Shown here: piece after piece, positions 8,701 to 17,300 of the stretch | Layout: the number at the start of each line of letters is the position of its first letter | Position numbering within the stretch: the stretch's first letter is position 1 | Source: an uncultured Veillonellaceae bacterium | GTDB lineage: Bacteria > Bacillota > Negativicutes > Veillonellales > Veillonellaceae | NCBI GenBank assembly: GCA_945867815.1 | Contig: CAMBIX010000001.1 | Location: 62,001 to 126,000 of the forward strand | Direction: 5' to 3' | DNA length: 64,000 bases | Translations under genes and position numbers: made by a program | Notes under the pieces: generated by a model | Seen by the model: the letters and a program-made list of their open reading frames with translations, nothing else | Databases searched by the model: none | What the model was told of the DNA's origin: nothing

Positions 8701-8742
8701 AATGACTTGCTATTGTGTGCCTTTAGAGTGATATATAGTGTA
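8701..8742 (+). promoter_or_regulatory. Promoter copy 2 of a repeated promoter element
   Basis: AATGACTTGCTATT (8701-8714), ten variable bases, AGAGTGATATATAGTGTA (8725-8742). It is identical in both blocks to the copy at 7741 and shares 17 bases, AGAGTGATATATAGTGT, with the promoter of the serine recombinase gene at 35237-35253. It drives the amidoligase gene. Confidence 0.65.
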
Positions 8743-8783
8743 CCAAAAGAACACACGCACACATAGAAAGGACAGAGAGGATT

Positions 8784-9680
8784 ATGAAAACACTACACTT
8801 TGGCATCGAAATGGAAATGACAGGGATTACGAGAAGCCGGGCCGCCAGCCTCATGGCCCGCTTCTTCGGGACAGAAAGCAGGCATGAAGGCGGAGCCTAC
8901 GATACCTACACCGCAAGGGATGAACAGGGACGGAAATGGAAAGCCATGAACGACTCCAGCCTGGTTCCACAGAAGAAGGTGAACGGAAACATTACAGATG
9001 CTTCCAGCTTCTACCGCACGGAAGTGGTCAGTCCCATTCTTTCCTACGAAGACATCCCGAAGTTGCAGGAACTGGTGCGGATGCTACGCAAGGCCGGGGC
9101 CTTTGCCAATAAGTCCTGCGGCATCCACATCCACATCGGGGCCGAACGCTTCACGGCAAAGACCCTGCGGAACCTGGTGAACATTATGGCGAGCAAGGAA
9201 GACATGATTTACCGCGCCCTCCAGATCAACCCCTCGCGGGAAAGCCGATACTGCCGGAAAACGAACACCACCTTCCTGAAGGATCTCAACCGGAAAAAGC
9301 CGGACACGCTGGACGGCATCGCCGACCTCTGGTATCAGGAAGCACCCTACGGACGGAACCATCATTACAACAGCACCCGCTACCACGGGCTGAACCTGCA
9401 TGCCACCTTCACCAAAGGAACCGTCGAGTTCCGGCTTTTCAACGGGACACTCCACGCTGGGGAAATCAAGGCATACATTCAGTTCTGCCTGGCCGTCGCT
9501 CATCAGGCCCTGGCCCAGAAGAAAGCCTCGGCCCGAAAGACCGAAACGGACAATGAGAAATACGCTTTCCGGTGCTGGATGCTCCGGCTCGGACTCATCG
9601 GTGACGAGTTCAAGACCTGCCGGCTCCACTTCCTGAAACACCTCACGGGCAATTCCGCATGGCGCAATGCCGCCGCTTGA
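8784..9680 (+). CDS. Amidoligase (Amidoligase_2, glutamine-synthetase-like)
   Basis: A 298-residue member of the GS-like amidoligase family, predicted to form amide bonds between an amine and a carboxylate on a small peptide or protein using ATP. The N-terminal FGIEMEMTG carries metal-binding glutamates, SCGIHIHIG is the second conserved strand, and EFRLFNGTLHAGEI holds the conserved Arg. The C-terminus ends in NEKYAFRCWMLRLG...SAWR, the element shared with the upstream protein. The ATG follows AAAGGACAGAGAGGATT. Comparative work on the family has linked amidoligases with gamma-glutamylcyclotransferases in mobile elements, as here. The substrate is unknown. Confidence 0.88.
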   Translation: MKTLHFGIEMEMTGITRSRAASLMARFFGTESRHEGGAYDTYTARDEQGRKWKAMNDSSLVPQKKVNGNITDASSFYRTEVVSPILSYEDIPKLQELVRMLRKAGAFANKSCGIHIHIGAERFTAKTLRNLVNIMASKEDMIYRALQINPSRESRYCRKTNTTFLKDLNRKKPDTLDGIADLWYQEAPYGRNHHYNSTRYHGLNLHATFTKGTVEFRLFNGTLHAGEIKAYIQFCLAVAHQALAQKKASARKTETDNEKYAFRCWMLRLGLIGDEFKTCRLHFLKHLTGNSAWRNAAA

Positions 9681-9756
9681 AGGGGATAGCCTTACGGGCA
9701 GCTTCGGCTGCCCTTGGGGTGGTAGAAGGGTAATCCCTTCAGAAAGGATGAGAGCG

Positions 9757-10368
9757 ATGAAACAAAGAATCTACATTGCCTACGGCAGCAACATGAGTGA
9801 AGTACAGATGGCAAGACGGTGTCCTGACGCCGTTCTTTCAGGGACGGGCCGAATCCGGGGCTATGAACTCCTCTTCAAAGGTTCTCTGACAGGATGTTAC
9901 GCCACTATCGAGAAGAAGGCGGATGCCTTCGTGCCGGTTGTTTTCTGGCGCATTTCTCCGGCGGATGAACGGCGGCTCGATGCCTATGAAGGCTTCCCGC
10001 GGTTCTATTATAAAAAAGAAGTGGATGTGGAAACAGATGACGGCATCATCAGCGGTCTTGTGTACATCATGCACGAAGACCGGCGGTTCGGTATTCCGGA
10101 GGACTGGTATTATCAGAACATGGAGCGGGATTACCGCAGGTTCGGTTTCGACCTGTCTATCCTGCGAGCCGGCCTGCGGCACAGCCGGGAACGGATGGAA
10201 GGAACGCGGCTCCGGCTTATCGCCATGGATGACAGGCAAGCTCCGCCCAAGGGAACTGAAGGCACCGTCCAGTTCGTCGATGATGCTGGAACCATCCATG
10301 TACAGTGGGATACAGGCAGCAGTCTTGGGCTGATACCCGGAACCGACGAATGGGAAGTCATCGAATAA
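9757..10368 (+). CDS. Gamma-glutamylcyclotransferase fused to DUF4314
   Basis: About 203 residues. The first ~130 form a GGCT/AIG2-like domain with IAYGSNMSEVQM (the YGSN substrate loop) and LDAYEGFPRFY (catalytic Glu). The last ~55 residues (RLRLIAMDDRQAPPKGTEG to DEWEVI) match the DUF4314 type. GGCT enzymes release gamma-linked or isopeptide amines as cyclised products, so this could reverse or trim what the amidoligase builds. ATG 9757 is preferred to upstream in-frame codons because AGAAAGGATGAGAGCG lies before it. Confidence 0.85.
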   Translation: MKQRIYIAYGSNMSEVQMARRCPDAVLSGTGRIRGYELLFKGSLTGCYATIEKKADAFVPVVFWRISPADERRLDAYEGFPRFYYKKEVDVETDDGIISGLVYIMHEDRRFGIPEDWYYQNMERDYRRFGFDLSILRAGLRHSRERMEGTRLRLIAMDDRQAPPKGTEGTVQFVDDAGTIHVQWDTGSSLGLIPGTDEWEVIE

Positions 10369-10534
10369 GATGCATAAATATCGGATAGGCAGTCAGCGTC
10401 GAACTGTTCGAAGACAATGGCCACGCCATCGAATGGGTCATGAAGAATTAAAAAAGAGAACCCGAGGGGAACGCAGATGCGGTCCCCTCTGTCGTACAGC
10501 CCGCAAGGGCTTTTTTATTGGGAGGTGAGCGCCA
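10369..10534 (+). other. Intergenic region with small coding remnant
   Basis: A short frame encoding VELFEDNGHAIEWVMKN and a stop (about 10393-10451) has no start and looks like the remnant of a small accessory gene that followed the DUF4314 fusion. The remainder holds the hairpin at 10499-10516. Confidence 0.3.
10499..10516 (+). terminator. Short intrinsic terminator before terS
   Basis: GCCC-GCAA-GGGC followed by TTTTTT, inside a larger imperfect GAGGGGA/TCCCCTC stem-loop. It ends the cassette transcript just before the packaging genes. Confidence 0.6.
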
Positions 10535-11005
10535 TTGGCTGTACGAGGAAGAAAACCGAAGCCGACGGCGCTCAAGGTGCTGGAAGGCAATCCCGGCCAT
10601 CGTCCCCTCAATAAGAAGGAACCCATGCTAAAGGGACGGCTCCCTCGCTGCCCGGACTGGCTGGAAGATGACGCCAAGAAAGAATGGAAGCGGCTGGGGA
10701 AAGTCCTTGCTGGGATGGGGATGCTGACCAACCTGGATATGATGGCCTTTGCCGGGTACTGCCAGGCATATGCCCGATGGAAAGGAGCGGAAGAGTTCAT
10801 CACCCAGCATGGGGATATGGTGCGGACGCCGAACGGCTACCTGCAGCAGGTACCGCAGGTATCCATTGCTCAGACGAACCTCAAGATCATGCTGAAATTC
10901 TGTGAGCAGTTTGGCCTGACCCCGTCAGCCCGGAGCCGCATAGTTGGGGAAGAGAACGGGGCAGAAAAAGAAACGGATGAAATGGAACTGCTGTTAAGGG
11001 GGTGA
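10535..11005 (+). CDS. terS: Terminase small subunit (P27 family)
   Basis: A 156-residue DNA-recognition subunit of the packaging motor. It has the P27-type N-terminus RGRKPKPTALKVLEGNPGHR, the central CPDWLEDDAKKEWKRL and the C-terminal LTPSARSRI typical of this family. The TTG at 10535 is chosen because GGGAGGTGAGCGCCA precedes it. The stop overlaps the GTG of terL. Confidence 0.93.
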   Translation: MAVRGRKPKPTALKVLEGNPGHRPLNKKEPMLKGRLPRCPDWLEDDAKKEWKRLGKVLAGMGMLTNLDMMAFAGYCQAYARWKGAEEFITQHGDMVRTPNGYLQQVPQVSIAQTNLKIMLKFCEQFGLTPSARSRIVGEENGAEKETDEMELLLRG

Positions 11006-12603
11006 CAAGTTTGGCATTTGTATATAAGCCGTCAGCGTTCATGCTGCCGGATTCCCATTACGACAAGGACAAGGCCGACAGGGCGGTTGCCTTCATCGAG
11101 CATCTCTGTCATACCAAAGGCAAATGGGCCGGGCAGCCGTTCCTGCTCCTGCCGTGGCAGGAACAGATTGTGCGTGATCTCTTCGGCATCGTCAAGGAAA
11201 ACGGGAAGCGGCAGTTCCTGACGGCCTATATAGAGATTCCAAAGAAGAACGGGAAAAGCGAGCTGGCTGCAGCCATCGCCCTGTACCTTCTTTATGCCGA
11301 TAACGAGCCGAGTGCCGAAGTGTATGGTGCGGCCTGTGACCGCAACCAGGCTTCCATTGTCTTTGATGTGGCACGGCAGATGGTCGAGATGAGTCCGGCC
11401 CTGATGCGCCGCTCCAAGATACGGACGGCGGGCAAGCGCATCATCAATTATCGCAACGCCGGGTTCTACCAGGTGCTGTCGGCGGAAACCGGGACCAAAC
11501 ACGGACTCAATGTGTCGGGCCTGGTCTTTGACGAAATCCACGCCCAGCCGAACCGCAAGCTCTATGATGTCCTGACCAAAGGCTCCGGCGATGCCCGGGA
11601 GCAGCCGCTCTTCTTCATCATCACGACGGCGGGCAACGACAAGAACAGTATCTGCTATGAGTTGCACACAAAGGCCCTTGACTTGATGGCGGGCCGAAAG
11701 AAAGATTCCACCTTTTACCCCGTGGTCTATGGCCTGGAACATGAGGAAGACTGGACGGATGAAGCCAATTGGTACAAAGCCAATCCTTCTCTGGGGCATA
11801 CCATTCAGATTGATCGCGTCCGGGAAGCCTATCGGAATGCTGTCGAAAATCCGGCGGAAGAGAATGTCTTTAAGCAGCTCCGGCTCAATATCTGGACTTC
11901 GGCCAGCATCCGCTGGATACCGGAACAGGTCTACGACAAGGGGAGCCTTCCCATTGACCTGGATTCCCTGCGGGGACGGATGTGCTACGGCGGGCTGGAC
12001 TTGTCCAGTACATCGGATATCACGGCCCTGGTACTGGCTTTCCCGCCACGGAGCGATGATGAGAAATACATCCTGTTGCCTTTCTTCTGGCTGCCGGAAG
12101 ACACGCTGGAACTGCGGTGCCGCCGGGACCATGTTCTCTACGACGTCTGGCAGAAGCAGGGCTTCATCCAGACGACGGAAGGGAACGTCATCCATTACGG
12201 CTTCATCGAGAAGTTTATCGAACGCCTGGGGGAAACGTACCACATACGGGAAATCGCCTATGACCGCTGGAACGCCACCCAGATGGTGCAGAACCTGGAA
12301 GATATGGGCTTCACCATGGTGCCTTTCGGCCAGGGGTTCAAGGATATGTCGCCGCCGTCGAAGGAGCTGTTCAAGCTCCTGATGGAAGGGAACATCATCC
12401 ATGGCGGCAATCCCGTTCTCAAATGGATGGCCAGCAACGTCGTCATGCGCCAAGATCCTGCGGGGAACATCAAGCCGGACAAAGAAAAATCCGTCGAAAA
12501 GATTGACGGAATCGTGGCGTCCATCATGGCACTAGACCGCTGCATCCGCAACGGGACTGGCAGTGGCAGTGTCTATGACGAACGAGGTGTTATTGCATTT
12601 TAA
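11002..12603 (+). CDS. terL: Terminase large subunit
   Basis: A 533-residue Terminase_1 protein. The N-terminal ATPase has IEIPKKNGKSELAAA (Walker A-like) and LVFDEIHAQPN (Walker B). The C-terminal RNase H-like nuclease has GGLDLSSTSDITAL and acidic residues near DGIVASIMALDRC. It cuts concatemers and pumps DNA into proheads. GTG 11002 overlaps the terS stop (GTGA). Confidence 0.95.
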   Translation: MTSLAFVYKPSAFMLPDSHYDKDKADRAVAFIEHLCHTKGKWAGQPFLLLPWQEQIVRDLFGIVKENGKRQFLTAYIEIPKKNGKSELAAAIALYLLYADNEPSAEVYGAACDRNQASIVFDVARQMVEMSPALMRRSKIRTAGKRIINYRNAGFYQVLSAETGTKHGLNVSGLVFDEIHAQPNRKLYDVLTKGSGDAREQPLFFIITTAGNDKNSICYELHTKALDLMAGRKKDSTFYPVVYGLEHEEDWTDEANWYKANPSLGHTIQIDRVREAYRNAVENPAEENVFKQLRLNIWTSASIRWIPEQVYDKGSLPIDLDSLRGRMCYGGLDLSSTSDITALVLAFPPRSDDEKYILLPFFWLPEDTLELRCRRDHVLYDVWQKQGFIQTTEGNVIHYGFIEKFIERLGETYHIREIAYDRWNATQMVQNLEDMGFTMVPFGQGFKDMSPPSKELFKLLMEGNIIHGGNPVLKWMASNVVMRQDPAGNIKPDKEKSVEKIDGIVASIMALDRCIRNGTGSGSVYDERGVIAF

Positions 12604-12657
12604 AGACATTTGCAAAAATGGCAGGTGCTTTTTTGTGCCCGTTTTTGGAGGTATTTT

Positions 12658-13914
12658 ATGAGAATCCCCTTTTTATCCAGCCTGTTCCGTACCCGGGACA
12701 AGCCTCAGAACTATTATATCGGCACGGATTTTCGTTATCTGTTCGGCCCCTCTGCCAGTGGCAAGACGGTGAACGAGTTCACGGCTATGCAGACGACGGC
12801 AGTGTATGCCTGCGTCCGCATCCTGGCGGAAACTCTGGCGGCCTTGCCGCTCCAGCTGTACCGTTACACGCCTGGCGGCAAGGAGCGGGTCTATGACCAT
12901 CCGCTGTACCATCTGCTCCATGATGAGCCGAATCCGGAGATGACTTCGTTTATCTTCCGGGAAACGCTCATGAGCCACCTGCTCATCTGGGGCAATGCTT
13001 ACGCCCAGATCATCCGCGACCGATTAGGGCGGGTACAGGGACTATACCCGCTCAGGCCGGACAAGATGACCGTCTGCCGGGATGACCGGGGAAAGATTTT
13101 TTATCTGTATACCAAGACGGGAGACGAGAATCCGAACATCAAGCCGTACGGGCAGGTGGCCCTGCAGAAGGAAGAAGTGCTGCATATCCCCGGCCTTGGG
13201 TTTGACGGCCTGGTCGGTTATTCGCCGATTGCCATGGCCCGCAATGCCGTGGGCATGACCATGGCCTGCGAGGAATACGGTGCCTCTTTCTTTGCGAACG
13301 GGGCCAGCCCCAGCGGGGTGCTGGAACATCCAGGCGTTCTGAAGGATCCGGCCAAAGTCCGGGATTCGTGGAATGCCGTCTACCGGGGGACGGGCAATGC
13401 CCACAAGGTGGCTGTGCTGGAAGAAGGCATGAAGTACCAGCAGATCGGCATCCCGCCGGAAGAAGCACAGTTCCTGGAAACACGGAAGTTCCAGCTCGAT
13501 GAGATTGCCCGGCTCTACCGCATCCCGCCACACATGATTGGCGACCTGGAGAAAAGTTCCTTCAATAATATTGAGCAGCAGTCCATGGAATTTGTGAAGT
13601 ACACGCTGGATCCATGGGTCATCCGCTGGGAACAGGCCATGCAGAAAGCCCTGTTCCTGCCGGAAGAGAAGAAACAGTATTTCCTGAAGTTCAACGTGAA
13701 CGGTCTCATGCGCGGCGACTATGAGAGCCGCATGACCGGGTACAGCATCGGCCGGCAGAACGGCTGGCTGTCCGCCAACGATATCCGGGAGATGGAAGAC
13801 ATGAATCCCGTGTCGGATGAAGAGGGCGGTAATCTATACCTTGTCAATGGCAGCATGACCAAGCTCAAGGATGCCGGGGCTTTTGCCCAGAAGGGAGATA
13901 CGAATGAAACATAA
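12658..13914 (+). CDS. Portal protein, HK97 type
   Basis: A 418-residue HK97-family portal. It has the hallmark EFTAMQTTAVYACVRILAETL, VLHIPGLGFDGLVGYSPI, and the YRIPPHMIGDLEKSSFNNIEQQ segment. It forms the dodecameric DNA gate. ATG 12658 follows TTTTGGAGGTATTTT; a longer open frame upstream has no ribosome site. Confidence 0.95.
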   Translation: MRIPFLSSLFRTRDKPQNYYIGTDFRYLFGPSASGKTVNEFTAMQTTAVYACVRILAETLAALPLQLYRYTPGGKERVYDHPLYHLLHDEPNPEMTSFIFRETLMSHLLIWGNAYAQIIRDRLGRVQGLYPLRPDKMTVCRDDRGKIFYLYTKTGDENPNIKPYGQVALQKEEVLHIPGLGFDGLVGYSPIAMARNAVGMTMACEEYGASFFANGASPSGVLEHPGVLKDPAKVRDSWNAVYRGTGNAHKVAVLEEGMKYQQIGIPPEEAQFLETRKFQLDEIARLYRIPPHMIGDLEKSSFNNIEQQSMEFVKYTLDPWVIRWEQAMQKALFLPEEKKQYFLKFNVNGLMRGDYESRMTGYSIGRQNGWLSANDIREMEDMNPVSDEEGGNLYLVNGSMTKLKDAGAFAQKGDTNET

Positions 13915-14611
13915 ATTTTGGAAGTGGGTGACTAACGAAGCACCGGATTCTTTCGGCAGTGAACGGACGCTGTATCTGGACGGCCAGATTTCGGATGAGA
14001 CCTGGTGGGGCGATGAAGTGACACCGAAGGCATTCAAAGAAGAACTGAATGCGGGCAGCGGCGATATCACACTCTGGATCAACAGTCCGGGCGGTGACTG
14101 TTTTGCCGCTGCCCAAATCTATAACATGCTCATGGATTATCCGGGGAACGTCACCGTCAAGATTGACGGCCTGGCCGCTTCGGCTGCGTCCGTCATCGCT
14201 ATGGCCGGGACCAAGGTCTGCATGTCGCCAGTGGCCATGCTGATGATCCATAATCCGGCGACCCTGGCCTATGGCGATCAGGCAGAGATGGAAAAGACCA
14301 TCGGCATGCTGAGCGAAGTCAAGGAGAGCATCATCAACGCTTACGAAATCAAGAGCGGCCTGGCCCGCACGAAGATTTCGCACATGATGGATGACGAGAC
14401 CTGGCTCAACGCGAAGAAGGCCGTGGAACTTGGCTTTGCCGATGAAATCCTCTTCGACCAGAAGAAAGACGATGGGGAGCAGCCGGAAGCCATGATTTAC
14501 ACCCCTGTTACTGTCACCAATTCGTTAGTACAGAAATTAAAACCACGTGAACCTGTCAATAAAGTGCCAGCCGCTTCCCTGGAGAACCGGCTGGCATTGC
14601 TCATTCATTAA
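13904..14611 (+). CDS. Prohead protease, ClpP-like
   Basis: A 235-residue ClpP/S49-fold head maturation protease. INSPGGDCFAAAQIYNML holds the oxyanion region, AASAASVIAMAG the nucleophile Ser, and MLMIHNPA the His. It trims the capsid N-terminal delta domain. The start lies 11 bases inside the portal gene after AAGGGAGATACGA. HK97-type phages more often use a U35-type protease; ClpP types are a known alternative. Confidence 0.92.
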   Translation: MKHKFWKWVTNEAPDSFGSERTLYLDGQISDETWWGDEVTPKAFKEELNAGSGDITLWINSPGGDCFAAAQIYNMLMDYPGNVTVKIDGLAASAASVIAMAGTKVCMSPVAMLMIHNPATLAYGDQAEMEKTIGMLSEVKESIINAYEIKSGLARTKISHMMDDETWLNAKKAVELGFADEILFDQKKDDGEQPEAMIYTPVTVTNSLVQKLKPREPVNKVPAASLENRLALLIH

Positions 14612-14622
14612 GGAGGACAACA

Positions 14623-15813
14623 ATGGATACGATTTTAGCACTGCGTGAGAAACGCAAGAATCTGTGGGATGCCGCCAAGAATTTTCTGGATACCGTCCGT
14701 GATGAAAACGGCATGGTCTCTGCAGAAGATGCGGCTCGCTACGACAAGATGGAAGCGGATGTGGTGAACCTCGGCAAAGAAATCGACCGCCTGGAACGCC
14801 AGCAGCAGCTCGATGCCCAGCTGTCCCAGCCGACCACGATGCCGATTACTGAACTCCCTGGCGCAGGCCAGAATGGAGCAGAAAAGAGAGGCCGTGCGTC
14901 CGATGCCTATCGTAAGGCTTTCTGGGACAGCATCCGCCATAAGAACTTCATTGATGTACAGAACGCCCTGAGTGCAGGCACCGATGCTGATGGTGGCTAT
15001 CTGGTACCGGACGAATTCGAACACCAGCTCATCGACAAGCTCCAGGAAGAGAATTTCTTCCGCGGACTGGCCACGGTCATCCACACCAGCGGCGACCGCA
15101 AGATTCCCATCGTGACGGGTCATGGCGAAGCGTCCTGGATGGAAGAGAACGGCCTCTACCCGGACAGCCAGGATACCTTCGGCCAGCAGTCCATCGGGGC
15201 GTACAAGCTGGGGACGGCTATCCGTGTGTCGGAAGAACTGCTGAACGACAGCGCTTTCGACCTGGAAAGCTACATTGCCGGTGAATTTGCCCGCCGTATC
15301 GGCACGAAGGAAGAAGAAGCCTTCCTCACCGGTGACGGGAAGAACAAGCCGACTGGCGTGTTCCCGTCCGCGGAGCTGGGCGTGATAGCCAATGGCGCAT
15401 CCATCACCTTTGATGATGTCATCGACCTGTATCACTCCCTGCGCATCCCGTACCGCCGCAAGGCCGTATGGCTCCTGAACGATGCAACCATTAAGGCCTT
15501 GCGCAAGGTGAAGGACAACAACGGCAACTACATCTGGCAGCCGTCTGTCACCGCAGGTACGCCGGATACTATCCTGAACCGTCCCTGCTACTGCACTTCC
15601 TTTGCACCGGAACTGGCGGCGGGCAGCCGTCCCATGCTCTTCGGGGACTTCAGCTACTACTGGATTGCCGATAGGGAATACCGCTCCTTCAAGCGGCTTA
15701 ACGAATTGTATGCCGCCAACGGCCAGATCGGCTTCCTTGCCAGCCAGCGCGTCGATGGCATGCTGATGCTCAAGGAAGCGGTCAAGGCCCTGGAGATGAA
15801 AGCGAAGGGATAA
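14623..15813 (+). CDS. Major capsid protein, HK97 fold
   Basis: A 396-residue capsid precursor. Residues ~1-100 are the helical scaffolding delta domain, rich in Glu/Lys/Leu (for example EADVVNLGKEIDRLERQQQ). The HK97 core follows: SAGTDADGGYLVPDEFE at ~120, the E-loop and P-domain, and KEAVKALEMKAKG at the end. AAGGAGGACAACA precedes the ATG. The upstream ClpP-type protease presumably cleaves after the delta domain. Confidence 0.95.
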   Translation: MDTILALREKRKNLWDAAKNFLDTVRDENGMVSAEDAARYDKMEADVVNLGKEIDRLERQQQLDAQLSQPTTMPITELPGAGQNGAEKRGRASDAYRKAFWDSIRHKNFIDVQNALSAGTDADGGYLVPDEFEHQLIDKLQEENFFRGLATVIHTSGDRKIPIVTGHGEASWMEENGLYPDSQDTFGQQSIGAYKLGTAIRVSEELLNDSAFDLESYIAGEFARRIGTKEEEAFLTGDGKNKPTGVFPSAELGVIANGASITFDDVIDLYHSLRIPYRRKAVWLLNDATIKALRKVKDNNGNYIWQPSVTAGTPDTILNRPCYCTSFAPELAAGSRPMLFGDFSYYWIADREYRSFKRLNELYAANGQIGFLASQRVDGMLMLKEAVKALEMKAKG

Positions 15814-15816
15814 GCC

Positions 15817-16098
15817 ATGATTGTGACGCTGGAAGAAGCCAGGGAATACCTGCGGATTGATGAAGATGACACGAGTAATGATGACGTCATCCAGTCTTCC
15901 CTGGAAACAGCCCAGGCCCTCTGCCTGGATATATCCCGTTGCGAGGAAGCCGATGCCGAAGAGAATCCCGTGGTTTTTCACGAAGCGATTCTCTTCGCTG
16001 CGGCTTTTTTATATGAGCACCGGGAGGAAGCGGACTACGCAGGCCTTTTGAAACGTCTGCGCTGGCTGCTGTTCGGGGTCCGGCGGAGCTGTTTTTGA
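15817..16098 (+). CDS. Head-tail connector, gp6-like
   Basis: A 93-residue all-helical connector with the standard start MIVTLEEAREYLRID and a C-terminal ILFAAAFLYEHREEA. HK97 gp6-like proteins dock on the portal as the first ring of the neck. It lies four bases after the capsid gene. Confidence 0.88.
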   Translation: MIVTLEEAREYLRIDEDDTSNDDVIQSSLETAQALCLDISRCEEADAEENPVVFHEAILFAAAFLYEHREEADYAGLLKRLRWLLFGVRRSCF

Positions 16099-16112
16099 AA
16101 AGGGGGATGCCC

Positions 16113-16454
16113 ATGAAGACGGGGCTTTTGAATAAACGGATTGAGATTCTGGGAAAGCAGGCCGTGACGGATGAATATGGTTTCGATACCCAGGCCGACG
16201 TCGTAGTGTACCGCTGCTGGGCATCCATCGAGCCTGCCCGGGGCAAAGTGTTCTATGAGATGGAACGCAAGGCGGACACGGAGTACAGCAAGATCACCAT
16301 TCGCTGGCGTCCGGGTGTCACCCACGATATGAAGGTGAAGTATCAGGATCACCTCTACGACATCGATACCATAGTTGACCCGTATATGCGCCATGAAGCT
16401 CTGGAACTGTACTGTACGGAAGAAGTGAGGGGGACGGACAATGAGCGGAAGTGA
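16113..16454 (+). CDS. Head closure protein (SPP1 gp16/HK97 gp7-like)
   Basis: A 113-residue β-rich head closure protein with the family pattern GLLNKRIEILGKQAVTDEYG, CWASIEPARGKVFYEMER and MKVKYQDHLYDIDTIVDP. ATG 16113 follows AAAGGGGGATGCCC. It overlaps the next gene. Confidence 0.88.
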   Translation: MKTGLLNKRIEILGKQAVTDEYGFDTQADVVVYRCWASIEPARGKVFYEMERKADTEYSKITIRWRPGVTHDMKVKYQDHLYDIDTIVDPYMRHEALELYCTEEVRGTDNERK

Positions 16455-16860
16455 CTTTGAGGTCAAAGGATTGGATGACCTTTCAGAAAAACTGCTTTCT
16501 GCTATTGAAGAGTTTCCCGGCACTACCGAAAAGGGCCTGGTGACGCTTGGCAACAAGCTCAAGAAGGAGTGCGTAAAAAACACGCCGGAAGGCAGCACGG
16601 GCAAGCTGAAGAAAGGCTGGAAGCATAAGGTGGAAGGCTACAACGGTTCCGAGCTGGTCTATGAGCTGATCAACAAGCATCCCGTACATCACCTCTTAAA
16701 TAACGGCCATGCGAAGAAAACACCTGGCGGCAGGACCGTGGGCTATTATGAAGGCCAGCACTATACGGAGAAATCCGTCAAGGTCTTCGAAGCCAGCGAC
16801 TTGCAGCCGGGACTGGAGAGACTCACGAAGAAGCTCCTCAAGAAAGCAGGCGGCACATGA
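16441..16860 (+). CDS. HK97 gp10-like tail-neck protein
   Basis: A 139-residue HK97-gp10/tail completion protein. It has an N-terminal helix (FEVKGLDDLSEKLLSAIEEF), basic KKECVKNTPEGSTGKLKKGW, and HHLLNNGHAKKTPGGRTVG, typical of the family. It couples the neck to the contractile tail. Confidence 0.85.
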   Translation: MSGSDFEVKGLDDLSEKLLSAIEEFPGTTEKGLVTLGNKLKKECVKNTPEGSTGKLKKGWKHKVEGYNGSELVYELINKHPVHHLLNNGHAKKTPGGRTVGYYEGQHYTEKSVKVFEASDLQPGLERLTKKLLKKAGGT

Positions 16861-17297
16861 TCCATGATATCGATATCTTGCAGGCGGTGCAGCAGAAACT
16901 CAAAGAGCGGTTCCCGTACCCCGTCTATTTGCAGGAAGTCAAGGAAGGCTTTGCGCCGCCGGCCTTTTTCCTGAAGACAATGACGGTAGCGACGCCGCAG
17001 AAAGAAAACGAGGTCTACCGGGATACGGACCTCTACATTACGTATCTGCCGAAGAAGCAGGAAAAAAGCACGGCCATCTACGCCGTGCTTTTTGCTGCGG
17101 AAAATTTATTCCGGGACGGACTGAAAGTCGGCAACCGTTATCTCCCTGTCGTGTCTATGAGTGAGGAGCTGATGGGGACGGACAATGACGGCGGGCGTCT
17201 GACGCTGACCTTCCAGTACTATGACGCCCGGGAAAAAGAAGAAACGGCAGAAATCATGAAGGTACTGCATCAGCGGTATCAGGGAAAGGAGACGTAA
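16857..17297 (+). CDS. Tail terminator-like protein (DUF6838 type)
   Basis: A 146-residue protein in the position of the tail terminator/completion gene in PBSX-like phages (before the sheath). VYLQEVKEGFAPPAFFLKTM and LTLTFQYYDAREKEE resemble the DUF6838 family. It overlaps the previous gene by ATGA. The assignment rests mainly on synteny. Confidence 0.75.
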   Translation: MIHDIDILQAVQQKLKERFPYPVYLQEVKEGFAPPAFFLKTMTVATPQKENEVYRDTDLYITYLPKKQEKSTAIYAVLFAAENLFRDGLKVGNRYLPVVSMSEELMGTDNDGGRLTLTFQYYDAREKEETAEIMKVLHQRYQGKET

Positions 17298-17300
17298 CCC

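Noticed and set aside
10370-10526. ORF MHKYRIGSQRRTV... after the GGCT gene
   Set aside because: Runs through the terminator hairpin with no ribosome site; the other frame looks like a gene remnant instead.
11032-12453. Minus-strand frame of 473 codons opposite terL
   Set aside because: terL motifs on the plus strand are unambiguous; the antisense translation has no recognisable features.
14635-15981. Minus-strand frame of 448 codons opposite the capsid gene
   Set aside because: Shadow of the capsid protein; starts and ends without signals.
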